Positions 18,327 through 26,290 of a DNA stretch of 50,046 bases are shown one piece after another. Position numbers and translations under genes: made by a program. The first letter of the stretch is position 1; every line of letters starts with the position of its first letter. The notes beneath the pieces are model-generated. The model searched no databases. It was not told the origin of the DNA and was given only the letters and a program-made list of their open reading frames with translations. Source of the DNA: Nitrospira sp. SB0677_bin_15 (GTDB taxonomy: Bacteria > Nitrospirota > Nitrospiria > Nitrospirales > UBA8639); contig VYFB01000060.1 in the NCBI GenBank assembly GCA_009842645.1, positions 13,575-63,620 on the forward strand, read 5' to 3'.

Positions 18327-19669
18327 GGGCGAGTTTTCCCTTTTCGCACGGGCCTGGGTTTCAACGCGACTGCCTTTGATCCAAAAACTCGCCGGTAGAC
18401 TTCATCCAGGTGACGAACGTACCATTCGGGGTCGAAACAGGATTTGATCCCGGCTTGCGTCAACTTTCTTGAGATCAACGGGTCTTCAGACACGAGATCG
18501 TGAAAAGACTCCCCTCCTTCCCAGGCTTCCATGGCGTTCCGTTGAACCGCTTCGTACGCGACTTTGCGCTCGACGCCACGGTCCACCAAAGCCAGCAACA
18601 AGCGTTGTGAGTAGACCAACCCGCCCTTCAGGTTTAAATTTTCCAACATCCGTTCCGGATACACCACCAGGTTCTTGAGAAGTTGGGTGAGACGCACGAG
18701 CATATAATCAAGCAAAATCGTGCTGTCCGGGATAATAATACGCTCGACCGAAGAATGGCTGATGTCACGTTCGTGCCACAATGTGACGTTTTCCAGCGCG
18801 GCCAGACTATTGGCTCGAATGACCCGGGCAAGTCCACAGAGATTTTCTGACCCCACAGGATTCCGTTTATGCGGCATGGCGGATGATCCTTTTTGCCCGG
18901 CACTAAAATATTCCTCGGCCTCCAGGACTTCGGTTCGTTGGAGATGGCGAATTTCCGTTGCCACTTTTTCGATACTCGCGGCCACAAGGGCCAAGGCGCC
19001 GATAAACGCGGCGTGCCGGTCCCGTTGCACGACCTGGTTTGAGACCGCAGCCGGTTTCAACCCCAGCTTCGCACAGGTAACTTTTTCAATCCGCGGCGGC
19101 AGGTGGGCGAACGTGCCCATGGCCCCGGACAGCTTCCCAACGGCAACGTCCTCTCCGGCTGCCGTCAGCCGGTTGCGTTGCCGCTTGAATTCCTCGTACC
19201 AGATGACAAATTTGAAACCCAGGGAGATCGGCTCGCCGTGAATGCCATGAGACCGTCCTACCATCATCGTTTTCCTGTGCGCGAAGGCCTGATCTTGCAA
19301 CACCGTCAGCAAGGCGTCCAGGTCTTCCAGGATGATGCCCCCCGCCTCGACCAATTGAATGGCCAGCCCGGTATCGAGGACGTCGGAAGAGGTCAGGCCC
19401 ACGTGCAAATGACGGGCCGGCGGGCCGGCCTGTTCGGCAAGGGATTCCAAAAACGCAATAATGTCATGTTTGGTGACCCGTTCGATTTCTTCGATCCGGC
19501 CGGGGTCCAGGGTCACTTTTCGTTTGACCCGTCGGGCCATGCCCCGCGGAACCTCGCCGGCTTCCTCACGCGCTTCACACGAGGCCAATTCGACTTGCAG
19601 CCAGGTCTCATATTTCCGCTGAGGAGTCCATATGGCTCCCATACGGGGCAAGGTGTAGCGTTCAATCAT
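18323..19669 (-). CDS. purB: Adenylosuccinate lyase
   Basis: A 448-residue fumarase/aspartase-superfamily lyase that acts twice in purine synthesis (SAICAR to AICAR, adenylosuccinate to AMP). The signature GSSAMPHKRNP occupies residues 261-271 and the catalytic His segment SHGIHGEP about 140-147. An AGGAG ribosome site precedes the ATG. The stop of mazF lies only 21 bases upstream on the same strand, so purB may be read from the mazEF promoter or from one inside mazF. Confidence 0.96.
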   Translation of the reverse strand: MIERYTLPRMGAIWTPQRKYETWLQVELASCEAREEAGEVPRGMARRVKRKVTLDPGRIEEIERVTKHDIIAFLESLAEQAGPPARHLHVGLTSSDVLDTGLAIQLVEAGGIILEDLDALLTVLQDQAFAHRKTMMVGRSHGIHGEPISLGFKFVIWYEEFKRQRNRLTAAGEDVAVGKLSGAMGTFAHLPPRIEKVTCAKLGLKPAAVSNQVVQRDRHAAFIGALALVAASIEKVATEIRHLQRTEVLEAEEYFSAGQKGSSAMPHKRNPVGSENLCGLARVIRANSLAALENVTLWHERDISHSSVERIIIPDSTILLDYMLVRLTQLLKNLVVYPERMLENLNLKGGLVYSQRLLLALVDRGVERKVAYEAVQRNAMEAWEGGESFHDLVSEDPLISRKLTQAGIKSCFDPEWYVRHLDEVYRRVFGSKAVALKPRPVRKGKTRP

Positions 19670-19690
19670 GGGGTCTCCTGGGCAAATATT

Positions 19691-20038
19691 TTATTCCTGC
19701 GGGGTGTAGAGACACGCATCCAAAATGCCTAGAACCTCATCAAGCACAAATCGAGGGGCTTTTTCAATAAATTTCACCCGTCGTCTTGTACTGTCAACGG
19801 ACTTGAGCTGTTCAACCATAATGTACCCCGTCAGGGACGACTCTTCGGGGACGGCCACGTGAAAGGGAATGTTTCTGAACGCCTTGGTGATGGGGCACAC
19901 CATGGCAAGTCCCGTATGGCGGTTGAACAACGTGTTACTGACGACCAGCGCAGGACGACGCCCCTTTTGTTCGTGTCCGGCCTGCGGGTCGAAGGTCAGA
20001 ATCACGAAATCCCCTTTTTTCGGAACATAGGCGGGCAC
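19691..20038 (-). CDS. mazF: MazF/PemK-family mRNA interferase toxin
   Basis: A 115-residue toxin of the MazF/PemK fold that cuts single-stranded mRNA at short motifs. Family blocks are KKGDFVILTFDPQAGHEQKGRRPALVVS (shared N-terminal beta-sheet and the conserved Arg) and MVCPITKAFRNIPFHV, with a C-terminal DEVLGILDACL helix. The start is GTG at 20038, immediately after the mazE stop (TAG then GTG). Confidence 0.92.
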   Translation of the reverse strand: MPAYVPKKGDFVILTFDPQAGHEQKGRRPALVVSNTLFNRHTGLAMVCPITKAFRNIPFHVAVPEESSLTGYIMVEQLKSVDSTRRRVKFIEKAPRFVLDEVLGILDACLYTPQE

Positions 20039-20287
20039 CTACCACACCTCTTTCCCCACTGGCGGTCCCCAGTCCTGTTCTTCAAGTTGATACGTTTCCG
20101 GCATTTTGGCGACCAACGTTTTCAGGTCATATTTCCCCCGTACTTTGGCCACAGGTTCGACAATAATCCGTCCCTTCCTGATAGAGACGTTCACTTCATC
20201 ACCCACGTTAATTCGGGCTTCGTCCAAAAGCGTCTTCGTGAACCGAAGCCCCTGACTGTTTCCCCATTTCTGAACCTTGGTCACCAT
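20039..20287 (-). CDS. mazE: MazE/AbrB-type antitoxin
   Basis: An 82-residue antitoxin. The N-terminal swapped-hairpin AbrB fold (VQKWGNSQGLRFTKTLL, then EVNVSIRKGRIIVEPV) binds DNA. The C-terminal acidic tail would block the MazF active site. A GAGGAGA ribosome site sits 7 bases before the ATG. Confidence 0.92.
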   Translation of the reverse strand: MVTKVQKWGNSQGLRFTKTLLDEARINVGDEVNVSIRKGRIIVEPVAKVRGKYDLKTLVAKMPETYQLEEQDWGPPVGKEVW

Positions 20288-20322
20288 GGTCTATCTCCTC
20301 ATATCACCAACTGTATAGCCGA

Positions 20323-20351
20323 AGTATATCCTTTGGCGCATTGCATGACAA
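20323..20351 (-). promoter_or_regulatory. Promoter of mazEF (possibly also purBSQ)
   Basis: TTGTCA (20346-20351), 17 bases, TATACT (20323-20328) on the minus strand, 36 bases before the mazE ATG. Confidence 0.7.
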
Positions 20352-20425
20352 CGGTTTATGAGAAACGTTGGATTACGTTGTGGCGCCGGGGTATGCCTTC
20401 GGCCAACTCGCCCACGGTCTGGTCT

Positions 20426-20463
20426 CCCCCTCACCCCGGCCCTCTCCCTCAAGGGGCGAGGGA
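20426..20463. repeat. REP-like hairpin (family 1)
   Basis: CCCCCTCACCCCGGCCCTCTCCCTCAAGGGGCGAGGG lies between the mazEF promoter and the nusB stop. Confidence 0.9.
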
Positions 20464-20477
20464 GAAATGCCAACCAT

Positions 20478-20963
20478 TCAAGAGGCGAGGGCACTGCGTT
20501 TGGGCTCCAGGCGCACGTCGTGCTTTATGAGTTGATCCAGGATGCCGTTCACGAATCGTCTGGTCTCATCGTCCGCAAAGTTTTTGGCCAGTTCCAGGGC
20601 TTCATCCACCGTCACCTTCGCCGGCACGTCAGGGACCCAAAGTAATTCATACATCGCTTGTCGCAAAATATTGCGATCCACCACGGGCATACGATTGACG
20701 GTCCAATTTCGTGCATAGGCGGCAATCAGGTCGTCGAGTTCGGCTTGATGTTCCCGGACGCCGTCAACCAGTTCAGACGTAAACGTCCTGACCGATTCCG
20801 ACGCATCTCTTTGTGCCCAGAATTGTTCCAGCCAGAATTCGGCAGATCCGTGAAAATCGCATTGAAACAGAATTTGAAGGGCTAATTCACGCGCATCGTG
20901 TCGCGTGTACCCTCGTCGCGATTCGGAGGATGAGTCTTCTTGTTGTGTCCCGTTCACGGACAT
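20478..20963 (-). CDS. nusB: Transcription antitermination protein NusB
   Basis: A 161-residue all-helical RNA-binding protein that joins NusE (S10) at boxA to prevent termination in rRNA operons. ARELALQILFQCDF near residue 25 is the N-terminal RNA-binding helix and RNILRQAMYELL, with the following DVPAKVTVDEALELAKNF, is the conserved core. The first 20 residues are a Ser/Arg-rich non-conserved lead. It follows ribH by 16 bases, the common ribH-nusB arrangement. Confidence 0.95.
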   Translation of the reverse strand: MSVNGTQQEDSSSESRRGYTRHDARELALQILFQCDFHGSAEFWLEQFWAQRDASESVRTFTSELVDGVREHQAELDDLIAAYARNWTVNRMPVVDRNILRQAMYELLWVPDVPAKVTVDEALELAKNFADDETRRFVNGILDQLIKHDVRLEPKRSALAS

Positions 20964-20979
20964 ATCAAAGGTTCCGTGA

Positions 20980-21480
20980 TCATACGTGTCGGAAGCCGGT
21001 CGGCTTTCGATTGCCGTCGTGCAATTCTTTCATGAGAGTTGCCATCTCAATAGCCGTACACGCGGCTTCCCTGCCCCGGTTGATTTCAGTTGTGCCGGCC
21101 CGGGCCAATGCCTCTTCAGCGGTATTCGTGGTCAAGACGCCGAAGATAACGGGAATGCCCGTTTCCCATGAGGCTCGCGCAATGCCCCTGCTCATTTCCG
21201 CACTAATAAAATCAAAATGAGGGGTCTCTCCCTTGATGACGGCACCCAAGCACAGCACGGCGTCAAACTGTTTGGATTGGGCCAACTGCCTGGCTACCAA
21301 CGGGATTTCAAATGCCCCGGGGACACGGACGATTTGAACGTTGTCTTCGTGCGCGCCATGGTGTTTCAGCGTTTCGATCGCAGCGGCCTCCAAGCGCCCG
21401 GTGACGAATTCATTGAATTTGCTGACCACGATGCCAAATCGCAGGTCACCGGCATTCAGGTTTCCTTCAGTGAAATTCAT
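20980..21480 (-). CDS. ribH: 6,7-dimethyl-8-ribityllumazine synthase
   Basis: A 166-residue enzyme for the penultimate step of riboflavin synthesis, condensing the butanone phosphate made by RibBA with the pyrimidine intermediate. VSKFNEFVTGRLEAAA, VPGAFEIPLVA near 55 and GAVIKGETPHFDFI near 83 are family blocks, with the catalytic His in that last motif. The C-terminus carries GREAACTAIEM. It is downstream of ribBA and upstream of nusB on the same strand. Confidence 0.96.
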   Translation of the reverse strand: MNFTEGNLNAGDLRFGIVVSKFNEFVTGRLEAAAIETLKHHGAHEDNVQIVRVPGAFEIPLVARQLAQSKQFDAVLCLGAVIKGETPHFDFISAEMSRGIARASWETGIPVIFGVLTTNTAEEALARAGTTEINRGREAACTAIEMATLMKELHDGNRKPTGFRHV

Positions 21481-21500
21481 GGGAACGTGCGGGCAGGATT

Positions 21501-21538
21501 CCCTCTCACCCTACCCTCGCCCACCAGGGGAGAGGGGA
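21501..21538. repeat. REP-like hairpin (family 1)
   Basis: CCCTCTCACCCTACCCTCGCCC is followed by GGGGAGAGGGG, directly upstream of ribH. Confidence 0.85.
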
Positions 21539-21584
21539 TAAATGCTCCTGTGCCTCTTTCTGTCATTTCCGACATTCCCCCTCC

Positions 21585-21641
21585 TGTCATTCCCGACAAA
21601 AAGAACCGGATCCCCGATTAAAGATGTCGGGGAGGAATCCA
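21585..21641. repeat. GATCCCCGA dyad (family 3)
   Basis: GTCATTCCCGACAAAAAGAACCGGATCCCCGATTAAAGATGTCGGGGAGGAATCC in the ribBA-ribH gap. The 295-base gap is almost wholly repeat sequence. Confidence 0.8.
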
Positions 21642-21676
21642 GCGTCTTTTCCTTTTCTTGCGTTCGTAAAAAACAA

Positions 21677-21706
21677 CACTGGATTCCCGCGTTCGCGGGA
21701 ATGACG
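21677..21706. repeat. Short perfect dyad (GATTCCCGCG type)
   Basis: TGGATTCCCGCGTTCGCGGGAATGACGGA is a tight hairpin with a CCCGCG/CGCGGG stem. It is related to family 3 by its GGGAATGACGG end. Confidence 0.8.
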
Positions 21707-21775
21707 GATTCCGGATATGTTCATGTCTATGACAATCAGGATGCGATTCCGTGATGCCGCCCCGGCAGATGCTGT

Positions 21776-22981
21776 TCAGACGTTGTTTAAAATGTGCCCC
21801 AGTTTGCTTTTTTTCGTTCGAAGGTAATGGACGTTCGTTTCCCGGGGATTAATTTCAATGGGGACCCGTTCGACGACCTTCAAGCCATAGCCTTCGATCC
21901 CCACGATCTTCCGGGGGTTATTCGTCATGAGACGGATCTGCCTGAGTCCCAACGCAACCAGGATTTGTGCGCCGATACCGTAATCCCGCAAGTCCGGTTT
22001 AAACCCCAGCTTGAGATTGGCCTCAACTGTATCGCTGCCCTGATCCTGGAGGTGGTACGCTTTGATTTTATTCAACAACCCGATGCCTCTCCCCTCCTGA
22101 TTCAAATACAGCAACACCCCCTTGCCTTCCTTTTCAATAAGGGCCATGGCATGATGGAGTTGATCGCGACAATCGCACCGCAAGGAACCGAAGACGTCCG
22201 ACGTGAGACAACCGGAATGCACGCGGACCAAGGCGGGCGATTCATCGATGCGGCCCTTGACCAGAGCCATGTGTGTGCCACTATCCAACTCGTTCTCAAA
22301 AACCCAGGCTTCAAAATTCCCAAAAATCGTGGGCAACTCCGCGCTCACGGACTTTTTGACGAAAGTCTCGCGTGACAACCGATGTCGAATGAGATCCTTG
22401 ATGGTAATGATCTTGAGGGCGTGTCGCTTGGCAAAAGACATCAAGTCGGGCACCCTGGCCATGGTTCCGTCGTCGTTCATGATCTCGCAAATGACCCCGG
22501 CCGGATACCTGCCGGCCATCCTGGCCAGATCAACGGAACCTTCGGTCTGCCCCGCCCGTTTCAGCACGCCGCCATTATGAGCCCGCAAAGGGAAAATGTG
22601 TCCCGGTCTTGTGAAATCCGAGGGTTTGCATGATGGATCGACAGCCATGCGAATCGTCGTCGCCCGGTCGGCGGCCGAAATCCCCGTCGTCACGTCCCGC
22701 GAGGCATCAATTGACACGGTAAACGCCGTACCGAACGGTGCGGAATTTTCCGCAGTCTGAGGATGTAAATTGAGCTGGTCTGCTCGTTCGGGCGTCACGG
22801 TCAGACAGATGAGCCCCCGGGCATGTATAGCCATGAAATTGACGGCTTCCGGGGTCACGCATTCTGCAGCGATCACCAAATCACCCTCGTTTTCGCGATC
22901 CTCATCATCTACCAGGATCACGAATTTCCCGGCACGAATATCCTCAAGGGCTTCGTCAATGGTATTAAAAACAGGAGTCAT
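21776..22981 (-). CDS. ribBA: Bifunctional DHBP synthase / GTP cyclohydrolase II
   Basis: Starting at the ATG at 22981 ([15 protein letters not shown]) the protein has 401 residues, the normal RibBA length. The ORF track extends 40 residues further upstream only because a REP-like pair is open in frame. Residues 1-200 are the RibB half with the metal-site [11 protein letters not shown]. Residues about 205-400 are the RibA half with zinc cysteines in [17 protein letters not shown] and the catalytic [10 protein letters not shown]. It opens riboflavin synthesis from both GTP and ribulose 5-phosphate. It heads the ribBA-ribH-nusB group. Confidence 0.96.
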   Translation of the reverse strand: MTPVFNTIDEALEDIRAGKFVILVDDEDRENEGDLVIAAECVTPEAVNFMAIHARGLICLTVTPERADQLNLHPQTAENSAPFGTAFTVSIDASRDVTTGISAADRATTIRMAVDPSCKPSDFTRPGHIFPLRAHNGGVLKRAGQTEGSVDLARMAGRYPAGVICEIMNDDGTMARVPDLMSFAKRHALKIITIKDLIRHRLSRETFVKKSVSAELPTIFGNFEAWVFENELDSGTHMALVKGRIDESPALVRVHSGCLTSDVFGSLRCDCRDQLHHAMALIEKEGKGVLLYLNQEGRGIGLLNKIKAYHLQDQGSDTVEANLKLGFKPDLRDYGIGAQILVALGLRQIRLMTNNPRKIVGIEGYGLKVVERVPIEINPRETNVHYLRTKKSKLGHILNNV

Positions 22982-23002
22982 GGATGGAATCCCTAATAGG
23001 TT

Positions 23003-23040
23003 TCCTCTCCCTTGATGGGAGAGGATAAAGGTGAGGGTGA
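23003..23040. repeat. REP-like hairpin (family 1), unit 1 of inverted pair
   Basis: CCTCTCCCTTGATGGGAGAGG is followed by ATAAAGGTGAGGGTGAG. It forms a BIME-like pair with the next unit just upstream of ribBA. Confidence 0.88.
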
Positions 23041-23046
23041 GAACGG

Positions 23047-23090
23047 CCCTCACCCCCTCACCCTGCCCTCTCCCGCCAAGGGAGAGGGAG
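23047..23090. repeat. REP-like hairpin (family 1), unit 2
   Basis: CCCTCACCCTGCCCTCTCCC is followed by GGGAGAGGG, inverted relative to unit 1. Confidence 0.9.
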
Positions 23091-23100
23091 AAACTCTCCA

Positions 23101-23137
23101 ATTTTATATGGGGTTTCTACTCGCCTTGTCAATGGAG
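23101..23137. repeat. 37-base direct repeat, copy 1
   Basis: ATTTTATATGGGGTTTCTAC and the rest of the block recur at 23213-23249 with about two mismatches. The 75 bases between the copies hold a family 2 dyad. Confidence 0.9.
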
Positions 23138-23167
23138 AGTGAGGGGAGGTAGAGCCTACAAGAACCT

Positions 23168-23200
23168 GTAGGTCGGGTTAGCCGCAGGCGTAACCCGACA
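23168..23200. repeat. GTAGGTCGG dyad (family 2)
   Basis: GTAGGTCGGGTTAGCCGCAG with its inverted arm TAACCCGAC, lying between the two 37-base direct repeats. Confidence 0.85.
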
Positions 23201-23212
23201 ATCAAAACCTGC

Positions 23213-23249
23213 ATTTTATATGGGGTTTCTACTCGTCTTGTCAATGGAA
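23213..23249. repeat. 37-base direct repeat, copy 2
   Basis: Second copy of the ATTTTATATGGGGTTTCTAC block, in the same orientation as copy 1. Confidence 0.9.
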
Positions 23250-23277
23250 AGCATACGAGTTGCCCCACGAGAATCGG

Positions 23278-24486
23278 TTAGGATGCCCCTTCTTTGACGG
23301 AAAAAGCCAATGAGCGTTGAATCCAAATCACGCTGCCGGTGGCAATCACGGTCAGGACGACGAAGACGAGAAATCCGCTCGCGTACGTCCCCGTTACGTC
23401 CTTTAACAGACCGAACCAGAACGGAAGAAAGAATCCGCCGAGCCCTCCGGCTGCCCCGATAAACCCCGAAGCCGTGCCCATCATGTTCCTATAGCGTAAC
23501 GACGCCACCTGAAAGACCACCCCGTTTCCAAAGCCCAAGAGAAGAAGGGTCATCACGGTCAAGGGAAAGGCCCATAATGGAGGCGGCAACCACGCCAGCA
23601 GGATGCACACCCCCCCGATAGCCGGCAATCCGACCTGAAGTAAATTGAGTCCGCCGGCCCGGTCGGCCCAGTGACCGCCGACCGGCCTGGCGATACTTCC
23701 CGCCAACCCGCAGAACGCCGTCAGGCTCCCGGCAGCAACCATATCCAAGCCATATTGATCGTGGAAGAAAATGGGCAAGAAGCTCGAAAATCCAACGAAT
23801 CCGCCAAACGTCACCCCGTAAAAAAAACACAGCCACTGCATGAACCGCTCCTGATACACCGTGCGAAAAGATCCTGCCAAGCCCTTCCTTTGCTGGTTTT
23901 GCAGAGGAAGTTCTTGAACGAACAGCGCAAACACGATGGCCGCGAGCAGGACCGGGACAATCATCAGGCCGAAAACTCCGTGCCATCCAATGTGAATCGC
24001 CAGACGTGGCGCAAAGAACGTAGCGAGAAGAACCCCACTGTTTCCTGTCGCGGCAATACCCATCGCCAGCCCTTGATGTTCCGATGGATAAGCGCGGCTC
24101 GCTACGGGCAGCGCCACGGCAAAACTCGCGCCTGCCGCCCCCAGCAAAAAACCGACTCCGAACATTTGGGCATAGCTTTGCCCGGACAACCAGCCCAGGA
24201 CCAATGCCGCCACTTCAATCCCAAGAATGCCGAGGCCCACTCGTTTCGCACCAAACTGATCCGTGAACGGCCCGACCACGATGCGCAACAAGGCTCCGCC
24301 AAGTAAGGGAGTCGCAACTAACACCCCTTTCTGAGTAGCGGTTAAAGCGAAATCTTCCGCAATGGCAATGCCCAATGCGCCGATCAACAGCCAGACGACG
24401 AAACTCACTTCGAAATGAAGCCATGCCCCCAATAACGAAGGCCAATGGCCGCTTTTCAAGGCATTCTTGAGTGCGTATGATTTCAT
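23278..24486 (-). CDS. NarK-type nitrate/nitrite MFS transporter
   Basis: A 402-residue major facilitator with 12 predicted membrane segments. I start at the ATG at 24486 (MKSYALKNALKSG), because the longer ORF uses a TTG. NarK-like features are GAAGASFAVALPVASR followed by GLAMGIAATGNSG in the first half and GTASGFIGAAGGLGGFF in the second, which correspond to the two nitrate-signature regions. It probably moves nitrate or nitrite across the inner membrane. In a nitrite-oxidising Nitrospira relative that would be nitrite uptake or nitrate export, but direction and substrate are inferred. It is monocistronic and divergent from rpoH. Confidence 0.85.
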   Translation of the reverse strand: MKSYALKNALKSGHWPSLLGAWLHFEVSFVVWLLIGALGIAIAEDFALTATQKGVLVATPLLGGALLRIVVGPFTDQFGAKRVGLGILGIEVAALVLGWLSGQSYAQMFGVGFLLGAAGASFAVALPVASRAYPSEHQGLAMGIAATGNSGVLLATFFAPRLAIHIGWHGVFGLMIVPVLLAAIVFALFVQELPLQNQQRKGLAGSFRTVYQERFMQWLCFFYGVTFGGFVGFSSFLPIFFHDQYGLDMVAAGSLTAFCGLAGSIARPVGGHWADRAGGLNLLQVGLPAIGGVCILLAWLPPPLWAFPLTVMTLLLLGFGNGVVFQVASLRYRNMMGTASGFIGAAGGLGGFFLPFWFGLLKDVTGTYASGFLVFVVLTVIATGSVIWIQRSLAFSVKEGAS

Positions 24487-24612
24487 GTGTAAACGCGGAC
24501 CCAAAAGATTACACAAATGAAACAGGACGTTTCCAAACGACTGCGACTATAAAGCACGGCCATGAACCGTCGCAATCGGACAACAAAGCAAGAGAATCAT
24601 AGAAGCCTTCTT

Positions 24613-24641
24613 TTGTGATTCTTCTTTCCACGGTTTATAAT
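24613..24641 (+). promoter_or_regulatory. Promoter candidate reading toward rpoH
   Basis: TTGTGA (24613-24618), 17 bases, a perfect TATAAT (24636-24641). Transcription would start near 24648 and pass through the MITE at 24677 and a REP-like hairpin before reaching rpoH, giving a leader of about 250 bases. Confidence 0.6.
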
Positions 24642-24676
24642 TTTGGGGCAATTGCATGACATGCGGGTATGTGTTC

Positions 24677-24820
24677 AGGAACCTCTGATTAAGTGTGATA
24701 GCGGGATGCAGGGCAAGGCGTCCCGGAGCGAAACCCGAAGCTTATCAGAGAGATAGGTGAGGGTTGAGCGAGGACACAACGCAGCCATGCGCCCGATAGT
24801 GCACTTAATCAGAGGTTCCT
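24677..24820. mobile_element. 144-bp MITE-like element, copy A (full length)
   Basis: Terminal inverted repeats AGGAACCTCTGATTAAGTG (19 bases, then imperfect to about 30). If the element is taken as GGAACC to GGTTCC, both sides are flanked by TTCA, a possible 4-bp target duplication. No ORF lies inside. The internal sequence matches copy B at 25964-26107 in opposite orientation. Confidence 0.88.
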
Positions 24821-24839
24821 TCACTCATTTGTTGACATC

Positions 24840-24877
24840 CCCCCTCACCCCAGCCCTCTCCCGCCGGGGGAGAGGGA
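24840..24877. repeat. REP-like hairpin (family 1)
   Basis: CCCCTCACCCCAGCCCTCTCCCGCCGGGGGAGAGGG lies 25 bases before the rpoH start. Confidence 0.9.
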
Positions 24878-24902
24878 AAAAACTTCCTGGATCAATAACG
24901 TG

Positions 24903-25964
24903 ATGCCTTCTTCCAAGCAAGACGAGAATATTTCGGGACGGCACCCTTCGACTTCGCTCAGGGCAGGCGCAGGCCGTCCCCTACAAGAGAACGAGCACTC
25001 ATCCCCTATCGAGGCTGAATTCGTTGTCGAACCTGAGGACAAGGAAGAGGTCTCCGAAAACGTTGCGGAATCCGGCGATGATTCCCAGGCCGAGCAAGCC
25101 GAATCCACGGCCCTTGCGCCCACCACGGCATTAGGCCGGTATCTCGTTGAGATCCGTCGCTACCCGTTTCTTTCCAAAGAAGAAGAATTGCAGCTCTTCC
25201 ATGAATATCAGGTCACGGGCAGCCGTGACGCGGCGGTCAAACTGGTCCTGTCCAACCTGCGAGTGTCGGTGGCCATCGCTTCGGAATACGGGCATACCGG
25301 CGCCGACCAAATGGACCTCATCCAGGAAGGGAACGTCGGTCTGATGCAGGCTATCAAAAAATTCGACGTGTCCCGTAACGTCCGCTTCTACGCGTATGCC
25401 GCGTGGTGGGTCAGGGCCTATATCCTCCGGTACCTGTTGCAGTCACATCGACTGGTGAAGATCGGCACAACCCAGGAACAACGAAAACTCTTCTATAACC
25501 TGAAAAAGGAAAAGTCCAAACTCGAACGGGAAGGATTCGTACCGGATGCCAAGCTTCTAGCCGACCGCCTTCAGGTCCGGGAACGGGACGTGCTGGAAAT
25601 GGACCAGCGACTGGGAAGCTGGGAGCTGTCCCTCGACCAACCCATCAGCAAAGACAGGGAGGAAGGGACCTTCCTCGATTTTCTGCCCGCCCCCACGCCC
25701 CGGGTGGACGACACCATCGCGAAGAAGGAATTGATGCTGCTTTTCAGGAAAAAACTCGGAAAATTCTCAAAAACCCTCGATGAGCGAGACGAGGACATCC
25801 TGCGGAACCGGCTGCTATCAGAAACCCCGTTGACGCTTGAGGAAATCGGTCGCAAGTATTCGATTACCAAGGAACGCTCCAGACAGTTGGAAGCCAGAAT
25901 AATCAAGCGGTTGCGTGAGTTCATGAAGGCCGAATTGCAGGATTTCGACGTCTTGCGGAACTAA
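24903..25964 (+). CDS. rpoH: Heat-shock sigma factor RpoH (sigma-32 type)
   Basis: A sigma-70-family protein of 353 residues from the ATG at 24903 (a GTG just before it is also possible). The RpoH box characteristic of sigma-32 is clear: QRKLFYNLKK near residue 195. Region 2 includes DLIQEGNVGLMQAIKKFD and the -10-recognising FYAYAAWWVRAYI, and region 4.2 is a helix-turn-helix (LTLEEIGRKYSITKERSRQ). The N-terminus is unusually long, about 75 acidic residues before the sigma core. Part of it (HPSTSLRAGAGRP) is translated from a CACCCTTCGACTTCGCTCAG repeat, so the true start may lie downstream. The stop codon TAA overlaps the first base of MITE copy B. groES-groEL follow on the same strand. Confidence 0.9.
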   Translation: MPSSKQDENISGRHPSTSLRAGAGRPLQENEHSSPIEAEFVVEPEDKEEVSENVAESGDDSQAEQAESTALAPTTALGRYLVEIRRYPFLSKEEELQLFHEYQVTGSRDAAVKLVLSNLRVSVAIASEYGHTGADQMDLIQEGNVGLMQAIKKFDVSRNVRFYAYAAWWVRAYILRYLLQSHRLVKIGTTQEQRKLFYNLKKEKSKLEREGFVPDAKLLADRLQVRERDVLEMDQRLGSWELSLDQPISKDREEGTFLDFLPAPTPRVDDTIAKKELMLLFRKKLGKFSKTLDERDEDILRNRLLSETPLTLEEIGRKYSITKERSRQLEARIIKRLREFMKAELQDFDVLRN

Positions 25965-26107
25965 GGAACCTCTGATTTACTGCACTATCGGGCGCAAGGC
26001 TGCGTTGTGTCCTCGCTCAACCTTCACCTATCTCTATGATAAGCCTCAGGTTTCGCTCCGGGACGCCTTGCCCTGCATCCCGCTATCACATCAAATCAGA
26101 GGTTCCT
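25964..26107. mobile_element. 144-bp MITE-like element, copy B (full length, inverted to A)
   Basis: AGGAACCTCTGATT at the left and AATCAGAGGTTCCT at the right, the same 144-base length as copy A. Its first base is the last base of the rpoH stop codon. Flanks are CTAA and TTGA, so no clean target duplication is seen here. It separates rpoH from groES. Confidence 0.9.
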
Positions 26108-26200
26108 TGAGCCTCCTCACTCCCCTATCCACATTTTTTTTGTTTCCGGAGCTTGACTTCTGAAAAACAGGCCTTACCTGTTACCTTGATAGTTGCATGG

Positions 26201-26221
26201 AATCCTCAACCTATCAGGATT
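26201..26221 (+). promoter_or_regulatory. Small hairpin in the groES leader
   Basis: AATCCT and AGGATT pair across nine bases, 70 bases upstream of the groES start. A TTGACT lies at 26153 but lacks a good -10 partner. I see neither a CIRCE box nor a convincing sigma-32 promoter in the 183 bases between the MITE and groES. Confidence 0.3.
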
Positions 26222-26290
26222 TCTGAATATTATTATCCAGTTACCGCACTTCGAGACCCGAGACTATTAACCAAAGGAGGAAGTTGTCAC

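Noticed and set aside
26100-26130. Sigma-32 promoter (CTTGAG ... CCCCTAT) at the edge of MITE B
   Set aside because: The spacing between the boxes is only about 10 bases, too short for a sigma-32 promoter.
26200-26290. CIRCE element before groES
   Set aside because: GCACTTCGAG and the following bases resemble fragments of TTAGCACTC-N9-GAGTGCTAA, but neither arm matches well enough.
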